Of a DNA stretch of 64,000 bases, positions 12,141-23,007 are shown piece after piece. A program made the position numbers and the translations under genes. The stretch is taken from NCBI RefSeq assembly GCF_954871325.1, contig NC_088775.1:59497561-59561560 (forward strand), written 5' to 3'. Below the pieces are notes generated by a model that saw only the letters and a list, made by a program, of their open reading frames with translations, ran no database searches and had not been told where the DNA came from. The first letter of the stretch is position 1. Each line of letters starts with the position of its first letter. This stretch comes from Gordionus sp. m RMFG-2023 (lineage: Eukaryota > Nematomorpha > Gordioida > Chordodea > Parachordodidae).

Positions 12141-12787
12141 GAAGATGAATAAATAATAATTAATTTTAATATAAAAGATATTGAATTCAGGAAATATTAC
12201 TTGTAAGAATTTTAAGGAGATATGTAACAAAAATTAAAAATTTAATTAACAGCATAGAATCTTCTAAAAAATATGAACGAGTTAAATTATGGTTAAATCT
12301 GTCGCTTTTGGTTTGAATGAATCGTAACCCTGGTGATAACCCATTAAAAATTTTAATAGAAGATCTTATTTTCTATACAATTTTAGCGATAAAATATCAG
12401 GAAAATATTGATTTAAATTTAGGCAAGCTGAATTTTAAATAGAGCCGCAAAATTTTTTGTTATGAACCCCAACCTCTGAGGGAAGGAGCAAGGATTAACT
12501 ATGTTGATATTAAATATTGGATCAGATTGGCACCTATATTTAGTTTTTTCAAAAAATATCTGATCGGGACCATATTTTTAAGAAACCGATCCGATATTTT
12601 TTTTTGGTTTGGTTATTTATGATTGTAAATATAATTTATAATTTTTTTTAACATATAAATAAATTAATGAAAAGAACTAAATTACAGTTTATTTGTTGAA
12701 ATGTTTAAAAAATAAATTTAGAATATTTTTAACATATTATCTGCAACAAGAAAATGATTTTAAAATAGCTTACGAGTCAAATTCAAC

Positions 12788-12997
12788 TAGTTTTGTTAAA
12801 TGGCTTGATTTAGCCAATTTTTAAAAACGGTTAACTCAGGATTTTGGCCAAAAGTAATTTACTCAAGCTGATTTTCAATTGACAGAAAGGTTTAGACTTC
12901 TATTGACGAAATATCAAGGCTAGATAATAATATTTTGGCTAAAATTTTGATTTAGTCCTTTTTAAAATCGGCCAAAAGGAGCTGTTTAACAATACTA
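12788..12997. mobile_element. fold-back MITE (FB family)
   Basis: Starts TAGTTTTGTTAAATGGCT and ends AGCTGTTTAACAATACTA with palindromic arms. Flanks AATTCAAC and CATTCACC agree at 6 of 8 positions. Confidence 0.8.
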
Positions 12998-13033
12998 CAT
13001 TCACCCATAAACATTGTAAATTTTAAATGAGAT

Positions 13034-13273
13034 CAGAGACCTACATATACCATTTGCAGGGTCCGGCCCAGATTTTAAAAAAAAAATTTTTTTGGCCCGA
13101 TCCGGGTTTTTTATTTTCATGCCTGACCCTGATTTTTTTAAAATATATTGCATTTATGCTTAATTTTCATAGCTAATAATGGAGATTTAAAATATATGGC
13201 TCGGGTATTTTTTAAAAAAATGTAGACCCGGCCCGGGTATTTAAAGAAATTTTTTTAAGCCCGATCTGGTCTG
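13034..13273. mobile_element. GC-rich MITE (GCM family), perfect 8-bp duplication
   Basis: Starts CAGAGACCTACATATACC and ends near GATCTGGTCTG. It is flanked by perfect AATGAGAT repeats (13026-13033 and 13274-13281). The interior has GGCCCGATCCGGG-type words separated by T and A runs. Confidence 0.85.
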
Positions 13274-13376
13274 AATGAGATTATTAACTTTTAGAGAATT
13301 AAAAAAAACTAAATACATTTGATCATACTTGAAAGTGAGTTGGTTTTTTTTTAAAATAGAAATTATTGATATTTAG

Positions 13377-14237
13377 CAGAGACCTACAGGCCCGGCCCTA
13401 AGTCCGGCTCGGCCGGGCCGTATTTTAAATTTTTAAAATATACCCGGGCCGATCCGGGTCTGAATTTTTTTTTAAAATACCTGGGTCGGGCCGGGCCGTA
13501 AAATTTTTTTAAATAATTTATACAACATGAATTATATTATATTCGTCAATTAGATATGGTTATAATGATTATATATAGTTATGATTAATATAAGGTGGGT
13601 GAAAGTTAACACTAGCTAACACTCATAGTATCTATTACATTATTATAGTTTTCCTGCCATGGAATAAATAAGCAAAGGAAAATACATTATTATATAATAA
13701 AATATATGTTATATTTTTTATTAATTAAAATATCAGTTTAATTTTTTTATAAATACAATTAATATAGTATATTCTCAAAATATTATTTACACAAATTTTT
13801 TATAGTATCAATTTTTAATATACTAAATATCTGTTTAGAATAAAAAAAATAAAATGCAGTGTTGTTAAACGGCTCGTTTTGAGCCGATTTTTAAAAACGG
13901 CTAACTCAGTTTTTTATCCAGAAAAATATTACGCAAGCCTGAAAATAGACATATAGTATCGAAATTTCGAGGCTTAGACAATATTTTTCTGGCGAAAATA
14001 TTGAGTTAGCCGTTTTTAAAAATCGGCTCAAAACGAGCCGTTTAACAACATTAGCTAATATGTTTGCTTATTAAATGATAATACTCGCCGAAAAATATGA
14101 TAAAATACCAAATAGGTGAATTTTTTGTATATACCAGGTCTAATATAATTTAAAAAAATTCCGAGCCGGGCCTAAAAAATTTTTTTTTAAAAAAAATCCG
14201 GACCGGGCAGTGCAAATGGTACCTCTGCAGGTCTCTG
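13377..14237. mobile_element. GC-rich MITE (GCM family) interrupted by an FB MITE
   Basis: Starts CAGAGACCTACAGGCCCGG and ends CTCTGCAGGTCTCTG, a clear terminal inversion. Flanks ATATTTAG and ATATTTAT match at 7 of 8 positions. The FB MITE at 13857-14054 lies inside, so FB inserted later here. No coding capacity. Confidence 0.85.
13857..14054. mobile_element. fold-back MITE (FB family), nested in a GC-rich MITE
   Basis: Runs from CAGTGTTGTTAAACGGCTC to GAGCCGTTTAACAACATTAG. The two arms (GTTTTGAGCCGATTTTTAAA and its complement) match almost perfectly, so a single strand would fold into a long hairpin. The flanking 8 bp agree only partly (about 6 of 8). Confidence 0.85.
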
Positions 14238-14369
14238 ATATTTATATGTCATTGCTTCAAAGATAGATGGTAAATAAAAATCAATATAAATATCGGAATC
14301 GAATCGTGTTTTTAGTATTGGCTGAAAATATCGGATCGGTGAAAAATTAATAGATCTGTACAACCCTAA

Positions 14370-15094
14370 TCAAAAGTTAGAGCCATATGGGTTGAGTCAA
14401 TTAAAGGGTTGAGAAAGAGATATGAGTTGGAGTTATTAATGAATATTGATTTATAGACATAATGGAAATTTTAATAAATCAGATGTAGTAACGCCAATTT
14501 CCTCAATTGAATCTTAATCATATGAGCGATTCTATATCATTAACTTTTCTAGAGAAGTATAAAAAATTCAAAAATTATATGAAATTTAATTTGAAAATAT
14601 ATGTGTATAATTGATTTTTCCGATTAAGCTTAATATTTTAGGAAGATAAAGGTTAATACTTATCGATTTTTCTCCTTATTCTGAGAGTCAATTTATAATG
14701 AATTAACCTAAATTTTGTATAATTTTTTAATAACTAGGTAGGTATAAAAAATATTTAATATTTCTTTAGATTGATTCTCATACTCAGGTATATTTGTGTT
14801 TATTAATAATTTATTAGATCAAATTTTATACGTGACTTTTCTCATGGTTTATACAAGTACCATCACACTTAAATCCCCCAAAATTAATTATAGATACATT
14901 TTTTTTTTGAAAAAAACTTATAAATGAGGTTAATCTAGATATAAGTAGAACCTCTTATACTGCTTCCAAATAAATAATCCTCCAATCGATTGGTGCTATT
15001 TTTTTTTGTTATGTATCCATTTTTTTGATACAATATATAACTAATATTAATTAACAATATATAACCTTCAAAAGATTTATACCTATATCAAATA
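14370..15094. other. sequence upstream of MADD exon 1, nothing recognised
   Basis: This is where the 5' UTR, and perhaps the promoter, should lie. It is A+T-rich with no recognisable element or transposon. I see no convincing TATA box or initiator that stands out from the background. Confidence 0.4.
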
Positions 15095-15813
15095 ATGGGC
15101 TTTTTCAACGACGAAAAACGTGGCGGTTACGCTTGCCCACGCCTAGTAGATTACTTTGTCATAGTGGGTTACAGCTCTCACCATTTAAATGACGATAATA
15201 GTAATATTGCCGGTGGCAATATTAATGACACCTTGTTCCAAGCTGATGAGCTCAATCATACCACCGGCCAAAATAATAAAAATATATTCGAATATTCTCG
15301 CGATTACGAGACCCCTTCTCACCTAGAGGCTGAACGCCTAAATCAGGAAGAAAATCGATGGGGTAAAGATTTATCGGGTCCTAGTTTGCTGCGGCGTTTT
15401 CCCGAATTTGACCACCCCGACTTTGCCCTACCCCTTGATGTAATTTACTTCGCCCAACCAGAACCCCTGCCCGCTGTTAAAACATCTACCACCGCCACCT
15501 CAAATAACTCTTCCAGCTATAACTTATCGAACGATTTATCTCGTAAATCAGATAGTTCCGATATCAGAGAACAAATATCTTTCGTGTTTACCTTAACAGA
15601 TAAGGATAGTGGTCGCACCCGGTTTGGTATTTGCATCAATTACTATTCGGAAAACCAAAATCGGGAAGTAGCGAGAAGATTACCGACCTCACTGTGCTTA
15701 CTTAGCCACTATCCTTTCTTTTCGCGGTTCCGCGACACTCTGACTTGCCTGAAGAAAATTATAGATGCAGGGAAGACGTTTTGCGGTGATAACTTCAGCC
15801 GACCCGGGTTGAA
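15095..15813 (+). CDS. MADD: MADD/Rab3-GEF exon 1: start codon and uDENN region
   Basis: First coding exon of a MADD (Rab3-GEF, AEX-3) homologue, a DENN-domain exchange factor that loads GTP on Rab3/Rab27 on secretory vesicles. It begins at ATG 15095. Landmarks are CPRLVDYFVIVG (residues 14-25), LLRRFPEFDHPDFALPLDV (98-116), FVFTLTDKDSGRTRFGICIN (163-182) and SLCLLSHYPFFSRFR (199-213), all matching family positions. Residues ~30-95 and ~125-158 are a hydrophilic Asn/Ser-rich insertion relative to vertebrate MADD. The frame stays open to a stop at 15839, but homology ends near 15800 and GTTAGT at 15814 is a good donor. Splicing there leaves two bases (AA), completed by the first base of exon 2. 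Base composition is far less A+T-rich than the surroundings. Confidence 0.95.
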
Positions 15814-16449
15814 GTTAGTTCGATTTATTATTTATTTGTAAGATTAAAGGATCTTAACTAAATAAATTCCATTTCTAATCGAAATAATTTTTATTTAACT
15901 GTCTAGTTAAAATTTATTTAATTATATTTTATTATTTCATTATTTTTTTTTTTCCTCTTTCCTTTTACTTTTTTAAAACATTTCTTGTTGTATTTTGCTA
16001 TATTTTATAGTGTATGCAGATTTGGTGGTAAACATTTTCATAATTTCTAATTTATTTGCAAATAAAATTATTTATTGCTAGAATTAGATTCTATGTCTAT
16101 TTCGTGAAACTTTTATTGTGGATGTCTTTTTTGCGAATTTATTATCGTGAAAACAATAGACTAAAGCAAACATTTATTTATAAGATATACTCTTAATATT
16201 TTTTAATCTTAATAAATTTATATAATTATTCAATAGCTTAGAATTGGTTAGAAAATCTACCTGCTAATTTCTCATACCCTTTTAAAACCATTTTAATTCT
16301 TTCCCTTTCAATATCTTAAATTATTTGACCCCTAATATCGTTCTTAATCATTCCTTTTAACTGCCACGAGTATATTTTCTCCCAAATAGCCATCTTCTAA
16401 ATCCTCCTAATTGATTGTTTATCACCAACTTTCACTAAATCTGTTTTCT
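15814..16449. other. intron 1, proximal part, nothing recognised
   Basis: A+T-rich intron sequence, no transposon family recognised up to the outer hAT at 16458. Confidence 0.5.
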
Positions 16450-17059
16450 CTTAGTATCAGGGTTGGAAAGTCGGTCAATTGAAAGAAGGAGTATTTGACC
16501 TGGTCAAATACGGTCAATTACTCTAAAATGTTATTGGTGAATAACTATATTGATTTAATTAACTAATATGTATTTAAAGCATGTTTATCAATCAATAAGG
16601 TTAAAATATATTTGTATCTTCAAGGCATCGATTTAATTATAATTTTATATAAAAATGTAAAATTTTCATATTAGAATATTAGAATTTCATTTTGAAATAT
16701 TAAAAAAAAGAATTTTGCTCATAATCTATTCGATTGGATCTCAATATATAAATAAATATAATAAATTTGCTAAAGCATGTATTGAGAAAATTACTAATTG
16801 CCAATTTATATTACATTAGGCTTTGGCCAAAATGTTTTGAAAAAATCCATAATATTTAAATTTCGCAAATTAATAACAAAACACTTTGGACACATTTAAG
16901 TTTAAAAAAAATTAAAATAAAAGTTATAATAAAAATGCTTGATATGATTCAATTAGTTATTTATTATATAATATTTGAAGATACGATTGAGTATAAAAAT
17001 AGGCATATATATTTGGAATTCAGGGGTATATTATAATTAAAATATTAATAAATATATTA

Positions 17060-17440
17060 TTCATCATAGAGGTCGGGTTGACTTTCCTGGGTTTGTGTCA
17101 GATAGAAGCATTTTTACCAAGAGCCAATTTTATCAAAGAATGATTAATAAAATTATTAAGATACCTAATCCAAATTTCTTACCTTCAACAAACAATCTCC
17201 GTGAGATGATGCATATCCTTTATTAGACTTCATAATGAATACCTAATGCCCAAAAAATAAATTATAATAATAAATTATCTTGTGTTAGACTCTCAGTTGA
17301 GCGATGTTTTGGGATTTCAACTGCCAAATTTAGGCATCTTCATAAATTATCTGAAACTAACATAGTTGATACAATTCAAATTGTTAAGGCAGATTGCCTT
17401 TACATAATGTAATAGATAGATATAGGGCATTCAAAATATA
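17060..17440 (+). pseudogene. Harbinger transposase fragment, left arm
   Basis: A plus-strand copy of the transposase text found on the minus strand at 18100-18430: GLTFLGLCQIEAFLPRANFI-like sequence followed by an RMINKIIKIPNPNF-like run, then a late segment near 17290-17440. It is an inverted duplicate of the right-arm gene, more damaged, with frequent stops and shifts. Confidence 0.7.
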
Positions 17441-18059
17441 GAGCTAATTTCAAATGAAGAAGGCTCTTTACCAGTTTTATTGAATCTCAATACCATCCCT
17501 CAAATGAGAACTCTAATAATGTAAGAGATTCAGTTATTAAACTGTGTATGAAATGAACCTATAATTGATAATGGTGATATTTAAATATTATTTTTATACC
17601 TAATAAATACAATGTCAATTGAAGCTATATTTAAATTTAAAAAATTATTTTATGAAAATTTAGCTTTATTTATATAAAATATCCATATTTTTGTATTATA
17701 TTATAAATATAATAATTTATATATATTATGGAAAAATTATATTCCTAAACAAATGAGCCTTAAATTATTATTTAAGGTTTTCCAACTGTTTATCAAATAT
17801 TGATACAATTATTTACAACATATATGTATTTCTTAAGTATATAAATAATATTTATATATCACCATTATTAATAATAGGTTCATACAAAGTTTAATAACTG
17901 AAATATAAAATAAATACAATTAAATATTTAGATATCTTTGAAATGCGCCTCTTAAATTATTAGAGTTCTCATTTGAGCGATGGTATTGAGATTCAATCGA
18001 ATCTGGTAAATAGCATTCTTTTGAACTAGGCTCTATATTTTGAATGCCCTCTATATCTA

Positions 18060-18790
18060 TTATTACATTATGTAAAAGGTAATCTGCTTTACATTTTGAA
18101 TTGTATTAACTATATTAGTTTCAGATAATTTATGAAGATACCTAAATTTGGCAGTTAAAATCCCAATACATCGCTCAACTGAGATTTTAGCAGAAGATAA
18201 TTTATATTTTGGGCATTTAAATGGCTTTTATAAAGTTCATTATGAAGTCTAATAAAGGATATGCATCATTTCCTACAAATACATATGAAGATATTATGTC
18301 TGTTGAATGTAAGAAATTTGGATTAGGTATCTTATTAATTTTATTAATCATTCCTTGATAAAATTGACTCTTGGTAAAAATGCTTCTATCTAAAACAGAC
18401 CCAGGAAAACCAACCTCAATTAACATGAATCTAGAAAAGAATTAAAATTAATAAAATATATAATAACCTTTCTCTGTGATCAGCTACAGCTTGTAGCACA
18501 AGAGAATTAAATATTTTATAATTAAAAAACACAGATCCACTTTTTTAGGTTGTTTTGTTCTCACATGCTTTCCATCATTAGCACCTATTATATGAGGAAA
18601 ACCAGATTTCCTGGAGTATTCTGCTGATATATCAAGTATTTGTTGAACTGTTGGTAAAAAGAGATGCTTGGGTTGAAGACTTATCCTTAATAATAATATA
18701 CATGTAACAATAGTAGCTACTGATGATTTGCCAATTTTTGCAAATAAGGTTATTTTTCTATAGCTCATTCCTGTTGTCAAATATCTAAAA
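18060..18790 (-). pseudogene. Harbinger (HARBI1-like, DDE_Tnp_4) transposase, right arm
   Basis: Minus strand. 18780-18484 has GMSYRKITLFAKIGKSSVA, LQPKHLFLPTVQQI and FPHIIGANDGKHVRTKQP. The last contains the first catalytic Asp in the family's IGAIDGKH motif. 18426-18217 has EVGFPGSVLDRSIFTKSQFY (GxPGSxxDxxIF with the second Asp) and SYVFVGNDAYPLLDF (family VGDxAFPL, here N for D). A last segment continues to about 18060. The gene is split into at least three frames and lacks its N-terminus. Harbinger elements normally also need a Myb-like protein; none was seen. Confidence 0.85.
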
Positions 18791-19062
18791 ATATTAAGCT
18801 AATTTATTAAAAAATAAAAATCATACACAAGGGTTATATAAAGCCTATTCTTTATACTAATATTGTTTTTATGGGGTCTCCATTTCCTTCAAATATGTTA
18901 GAATATAATTAAAAGTGAATTGTATCACGGAATTTATCAGGATAATAAGGTATAATATCAAATATTTTAAAAAGTGCATGACCTCTATAATGAATAAAAT
19001 ATTTATTAATATTCTAATTATAATATACACCTGAATTCCAAATATTTATGCCTATTTCTATG

Positions 19063-19285
19063 CAGTGTTGTTAAATGGCTCGTTTTGAGCCGATTTTTAA
19101 AAACGGCTAACTCAATATTTCGTCCAGAAAAATATTACGCAAGCCTCAAGATTTTGCTTATAGAAGCAACAAAGGTCTAGGCATATATTATCGAAATCTC
19201 GAGACTTAGGCAATATTTTTTTGGCTAAAATATTGAGTTAACCGTTTTAAAAAATCGGCTCAAAATGAGCCGTTTAACAACACTA
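19063..19285. mobile_element. fold-back MITE (FB family), perfect 8-bp duplication
   Basis: Runs from CAGTGTTGTTAAATGGCTC to GAGCCGTTTAACAACACTA. Perfect TTTCTATG repeats at 19055-19062 and 19286-19293. It lies in the right arm of the Harbinger palindrome; the left arm lacks it, which gives an internal empty-site control. Confidence 0.92.
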
Positions 19286-19619
19286 TTTCTATGTTCAGTA
19301 GTATCTTCAAATCATTGGCGTACGCAGCGGGAGGAGACAGGGCGGCAACCCCCCCCCCCCCCCCCCCCCCCCAAGCCAAAAAATGCAGATGCCGGATATA
19401 TTTTTCAAAAATATTAATGTTTATATTAATTTATATTTGTTAATATTTATTCCTATCTCATATTAAATATATATTTAATTACATTTATTTATCACATTCA
19501 TCTATTAAGTTATTTATCAATTAATTTCGATTTCAAGTTTTCATTGGCGTAATATTTATCTACCATTTTCATATTTCTAGTCAAATAATAATTTTTCTGA
19601 AACTCCTTGTCTAACAGGG

Positions 19620-20165
19620 AGAAAGAAAGTGCAAGCTTGTCCAACGAAATGGAGTCTCCGCCATCAAGCAGCTTTTATGGAGTTAGAAGAACCGATTATT
19701 AATGCTATTACTGAAATATCACAATGGCCTGAAAGAAATATTTCCTCAGAAGCAAGAAAATTATTGGATTCAATACTTATTTCAATTTTTTTTTCTCATT
19801 AGAATGTATTATTTAATTATACAACTATTTTATGTGATACTTTTCAAAAACATGACATTGACTTAATTAAGAAGATGAGAATAGCGGAGAGCATTTTATT
19901 AGAACTCAAGGAAATTAGGGCTAATGTTGATGAAGAATTTCAATTTTATATGTTATCATTGAGTCAAAAGGAGAGCTATACGTGTTTAATATTTGTTTCA
20001 CTCGATTTGCAGCAAGGCAAGCTCATCGTCAAAACATTAGTATAAGATCAGTAGAAAAGTATTATAAAACTATAATCCAAATAAATGAATGGTTTTTAAT
20101 TCATCATGCAGGACTTACCAATCTGCAGATATTACTTCCACAAAAGCCTTCCCAATCTTTTTCAT
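19620..20165 (+). pseudogene. hAT-B transposase fragment (copy 2)
   Basis: The same two blocks as in copy 1, with CPTKWSLRHQAAFMEL-like text near 19640 and the FVSLDLQQGKLIVKTL region near 19990-20050 in shifted frames. The same kinds of interruption appear in all three copies, meaning the source element was already broken and moved by borrowed transposase. Confidence 0.75.
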
Positions 20166-20393
20166 GATGGTGATAGAAAAAAAATATTATTTGTTTGATG
20201 TCTTATTAGCTGAATAACTAACTATGTTTAAAAGATTAACTAAGATATAGTCCCAAAAAATGCTATGGATGCTTTCTATAATTTCAAACACATTTTAGAT
20301 TTTATTCCCAATGTATTAAAATGATTATATATATTAACAACTCTTCCCATTAGTAAACTAATGAGAGAACATTCTCTTTTTTAAGAAGAATAA

Positions 20394-20639
20394 CAGAGCC
20401 CTGCAGAGATACAATTTGCAGGGTATGGATTTTTTTTCATAATTTTTTTTCGGCCCGGCCCGGGTTTTTTTTAAAGAAATTATATTTATTTTTGATTTTT
20501 ATAGCTAATTTCAAATATTTGGTTTTAAAATATATAGCCGAGCCCGGATAATTTTTTTTTGAAAAAAATCAGGCCCTGCCGGGTCTATTTAAAAAATTAA
20601 AATACGATCCGACCCGGGAACCAGGCCTGCAGTTCTCTG
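20394..20639. mobile_element. GC-rich MITE (GCM) nested in hAT-B copy 2
   Basis: CAGAGCCCTGCAGAG to CCTGCAGTTCTCTG, same site as in copies 1 and 3. Confidence 0.75.
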
Positions 20640-21985
20640 AAAACATATCTAAGAAGTACAACTTTTGAAAGTGGATTGAATGGTTTGGATCTTTTAAATA
20701 TTTATAAGCATTTGACGCCAAGCAAGGATGAGTAATTGAAAAATTAGGTCAATCCCAACGAAGATTGGATTTTACATTGTAAATATAATACAAAATACAA
20801 TTATTCCTAAGAAACTTTTTGTGTATTAATATTTATATTTCCAACATTAAATTTTTTTACTTTATATATAAATTTTAAAGGCTCAAAAAATTCAAATTTC
20901 TATTTTGGGTCATTTAAGTGATTCATATGGTGGTTATATTCACTTTATATTCTTTAATTCACATTTATTTTATAGTTTTTTATGTGCCGGTTTATATATA
21001 TTATTTTTTTATAATTCATATAATTTAAAATTGTGTATTAAAAATAGTTATTAGTCCTAATAAATTTATGCTTGATATTTTTAAATAACAATAATATTTC
21101 TTAAAAATATTTATTAACCCCCCCCCCCCCCCCACTCCCAGACCAAATTCTTGCGTACGCGCCTGCTTCAAATATTATATAATAAATAACTAATAATTGA
21201 ATCATATCAAGCATTTTGAATATTTTAATTTTTTTTAAAACTTAAATGTGTCCAAAGTGTTTTGTTATTATTTTGCGAAAATTATAAAATTTTAAGGATT
21301 TTTTCTAAACATTTTGGACGCAGCCTGAAGAAAAAATATTAAAGATACGTTTGAAAAAGATAAATCCAAATACATGTGACACGCTGAACTGCTGATGATT
21401 GGATCCCCAATATAAGAGGATCATCTTACTGGTGGATGCAGGAAGTGATATAATATAAGAATATTGCATTTTACAAGATATTTTAGTGATATCATAAATT
21501 TTAGATGAGCGACGGTATATTTATTAGAAAAATGTAGAAACCAGTATTCCTAAAAACCAATCAGATTTCGGCCTCAAATTAATGGAGTGGGCTGTGCCCA
21601 TTTTGAACATTAAGAGAAGTGTCTAATAGTTTACTAACAATTCTTAGTTATCTTTTTTAGAAAGAAATTTGTCTGTTTGGGGCAATATTCATACGAAGAG
21701 AAGAAATTGTTTGAAGATCTCGTCAACCATAAATTTCGTAGTATATCATAACCTAAGATTATTAAGAATATTGAAGAAAATGATAATAATGAATAGAGTG
21801 AAACATTAATTATAGAATTTAGAAAAATATAATTTTACATAGATTCATTTTTTTTACTATTATATATAAAATAAAGTTAATATTGTCTTAAAAAACATTT
21901 ATTTGAATTAGACCATATTTGGCTGGTTATCGGTTAATTAACCGAATCCTATTTGACCTGTCAAATGCACAACCCTGCCTAGTAT

Positions 21986-22787
21986 TCCTATAAATTGAAA
22001 TGGGCCTGTAAGGCATTCATCTGAACTTTTAATATGGTTTTCGTTAGTTGTTTCTCTTTATTATCCATCTATATCACAAGCAAAACTGAAAAAACCGACC
22101 CTTTGGCGTCCAATTCCACCATATAACTGTTTATATAATCGAATTCTACTCCATACCAGTTTCTACTTCTTCTGTGTATTCCATAATTCGTAGTGTTTAT
22201 AACTCTATAGCTGATAACGATAACTTCCGACCAATATTTTATAAATTTCTTAAGATACCTGACGGATGTAGCGGTACTTGTGTTAAACAGCACTTTTATC
22301 GTAGTGTTATCTGCCATAAGGTTTCCAGTAACCATACATATTTTTCTTTGCAATCTTTTCCCAATTTATTTAACCCCTACGAAAGAATTTGTTATAATTG
22401 TAAAATTTTGCTTAAGTGTATACATTTTCATCAATGGTAATAAATGTATATTTACCTCTCCCTCTGGGGTTTCCAACAAAGGTTCACCTCTACCTCTCTT
22501 TTAAAAAAATATTTTACAAGGAATTTTATGGTTATATATTTTTTACATGAAAAATGTCTCACATCTATGCCTCTTTTTTAATATTTAAAATCGATTTGGT
22601 CCATTTTTTTTATAAACCTCATCTTACTTTCTCGCTATATTCCACAAATCGCCGATTTACTACATATATTCACTACTAACTTAATTCTTCAATATTTTGT
22701 TTAAATTTATTTAGGACCGCCTCTCTATCTATTCTTATCTTTGCCCTTTCTTTCTTTATTTAATTATAATTACATATTTTTTTACAG
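21986..22787. other. intron 1, distal part, unclassified open frames
   Basis: Less A+T-rich than most of the intron. A 94-codon minus-strand frame (22069-22353) and two plus-strand frames overlap here. None resembles a family I know, and none joins MADD homology. The polypyrimidine-rich stretch at 22700-22787 leads into the exon 2 acceptor. Confidence 0.4.
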
Positions 22788-22941
22788 CGCTGAAGATGCA
22801 CTATGGAATATGTTGATTTGCGAAATATCGGATAGAGAAAATTTCGAACCCATGATTATACACATTGTGAATATGATAGAATCCTGGATATCAAGATTTT
22901 TGGATGCTCCTGTTCCCATCCCTGGAAAAACAAAAGTTCAA
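22788..22941 (+). CDS. MADD: MADD/Rab3-GEF exon 2
   Basis: Acceptor TTTTTTTACAG ends at 22787 and donor GTAAAA begins at 22942. The 154-nt exon supplies one base to finish the split codon from exon 1 (AA+C, Asn) and then 51 codons: EDALWNMLICEI, a linker, then MIESWISRFLDAPVPIPGKT ending in KVQ. This matches the DTMWRIFTGSL...IEAWIYRLLRSPVPVSG segment of MADD, between the upstream DENN region and the DENN core. Phase agrees on both sides (2/1 in, 0 out). Confidence 0.92.
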
Positions 22942-23007
22942 GTAAAATATTAAAAATGCGTTAAAAACATTACAATTGCCAAATTTATTTTAAAGGTAGA
23001 TCGTGGT

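Larger units (their letters stand above)
12530..14369. mobile_element. Z-like hAT MITE, left end eroded, hosting four nested MITEs
   Basis: The left part (12535-12600) has GATCGGGACC and ACCGATCCGATATTTTT. The right part (14290-14369) has ATATCGGATCGGTGAAAAAT and ends GTACAACCCTA. These are the subterminal words of elements Z (40859-46384) and 57592-58384. Between them sit the MITEs at 12788, 13034, 13377 and 13857, so the original element was short and its length comes from later insertions. No target duplication was found. Confidence 0.6.
19313..21165 (+). mobile_element. hAT-B copy 2, full length, perfect 8-bp duplication
   Basis: Ends CATTGGCGTACGCAGCGGG and TTGCGTACGCGCCTG are inverted. 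CTTCAAAT is repeated exactly at 19305-19312 and 21166-21173. Homopolymer C runs lie just inside both ends (about 19349-19372 and 21119-21133). It has decayed plus-strand transposase and a nested GC-rich MITE (20394-20639). It is nearly the same as copy 3 at 54848, so both spread fairly recently from a source that was already defective. Confidence 0.95.
16819..21325. mobile_element. PIF/Harbinger element built as a long palindrome, with two insertions
   Basis: Left end GGCTTTGGCCAAAATGTTTT and right end AAACATTTTGGACGCAGCC are inverted. Flanks are TTA and TGA, close to the 3-bp TWA target of Harbinger. The inversion is not limited to the ends. The left arm (16819 to ~17600) reappears inverted on the right (~17850-19060 and 21174-21325), including transposase sequence. 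Landmarks are GGAATTCAGG near 17018 versus CCTGAATTCC near 19030, and ATGATTCAATTAG near 16945 versus its complement near 21195. The right arm was later split by an FB MITE (19063) and hAT-B (19313). Confidence 0.8.
16458..21977. mobile_element. outer hAT-like element (hAT-O) in MADD intron 1, hosting a Harbinger
   Basis: Left end CAGGGTTGGAAAGTCGG, right end GTGCACAACCCTG (inverted), with GGTCAAATACGG-type words just inside both ends. Flanks CTTAGTAT (16450-16457) and CCTAGTAT (21978-21985) match at 7 of 8. Most of its length is the Harbinger element at 16819-21325. Its own remaining sequence is about 16458-16818 plus 21326-21977 and shows no transposase that I can name. Confidence 0.75.

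Noticed and set aside
15814-15841. Continuation of MADD exon 1 to the in-frame stop at 15839
   Set aside because: Homology ends before it, GTTAGT at 15814 is a good donor, and splicing there gives the right phase for exon 2.
19345-19374. Long C run as a functional structure
   Set aside because: It lies just inside a hAT-B terminus, as in copy 3; length may also be affected by sequencing error.
22174-22504. Plus-strand frames as a coding exon
   Set aside because: No recognisable family, no agreement with MADD, and they overlap an equally open minus-strand frame.
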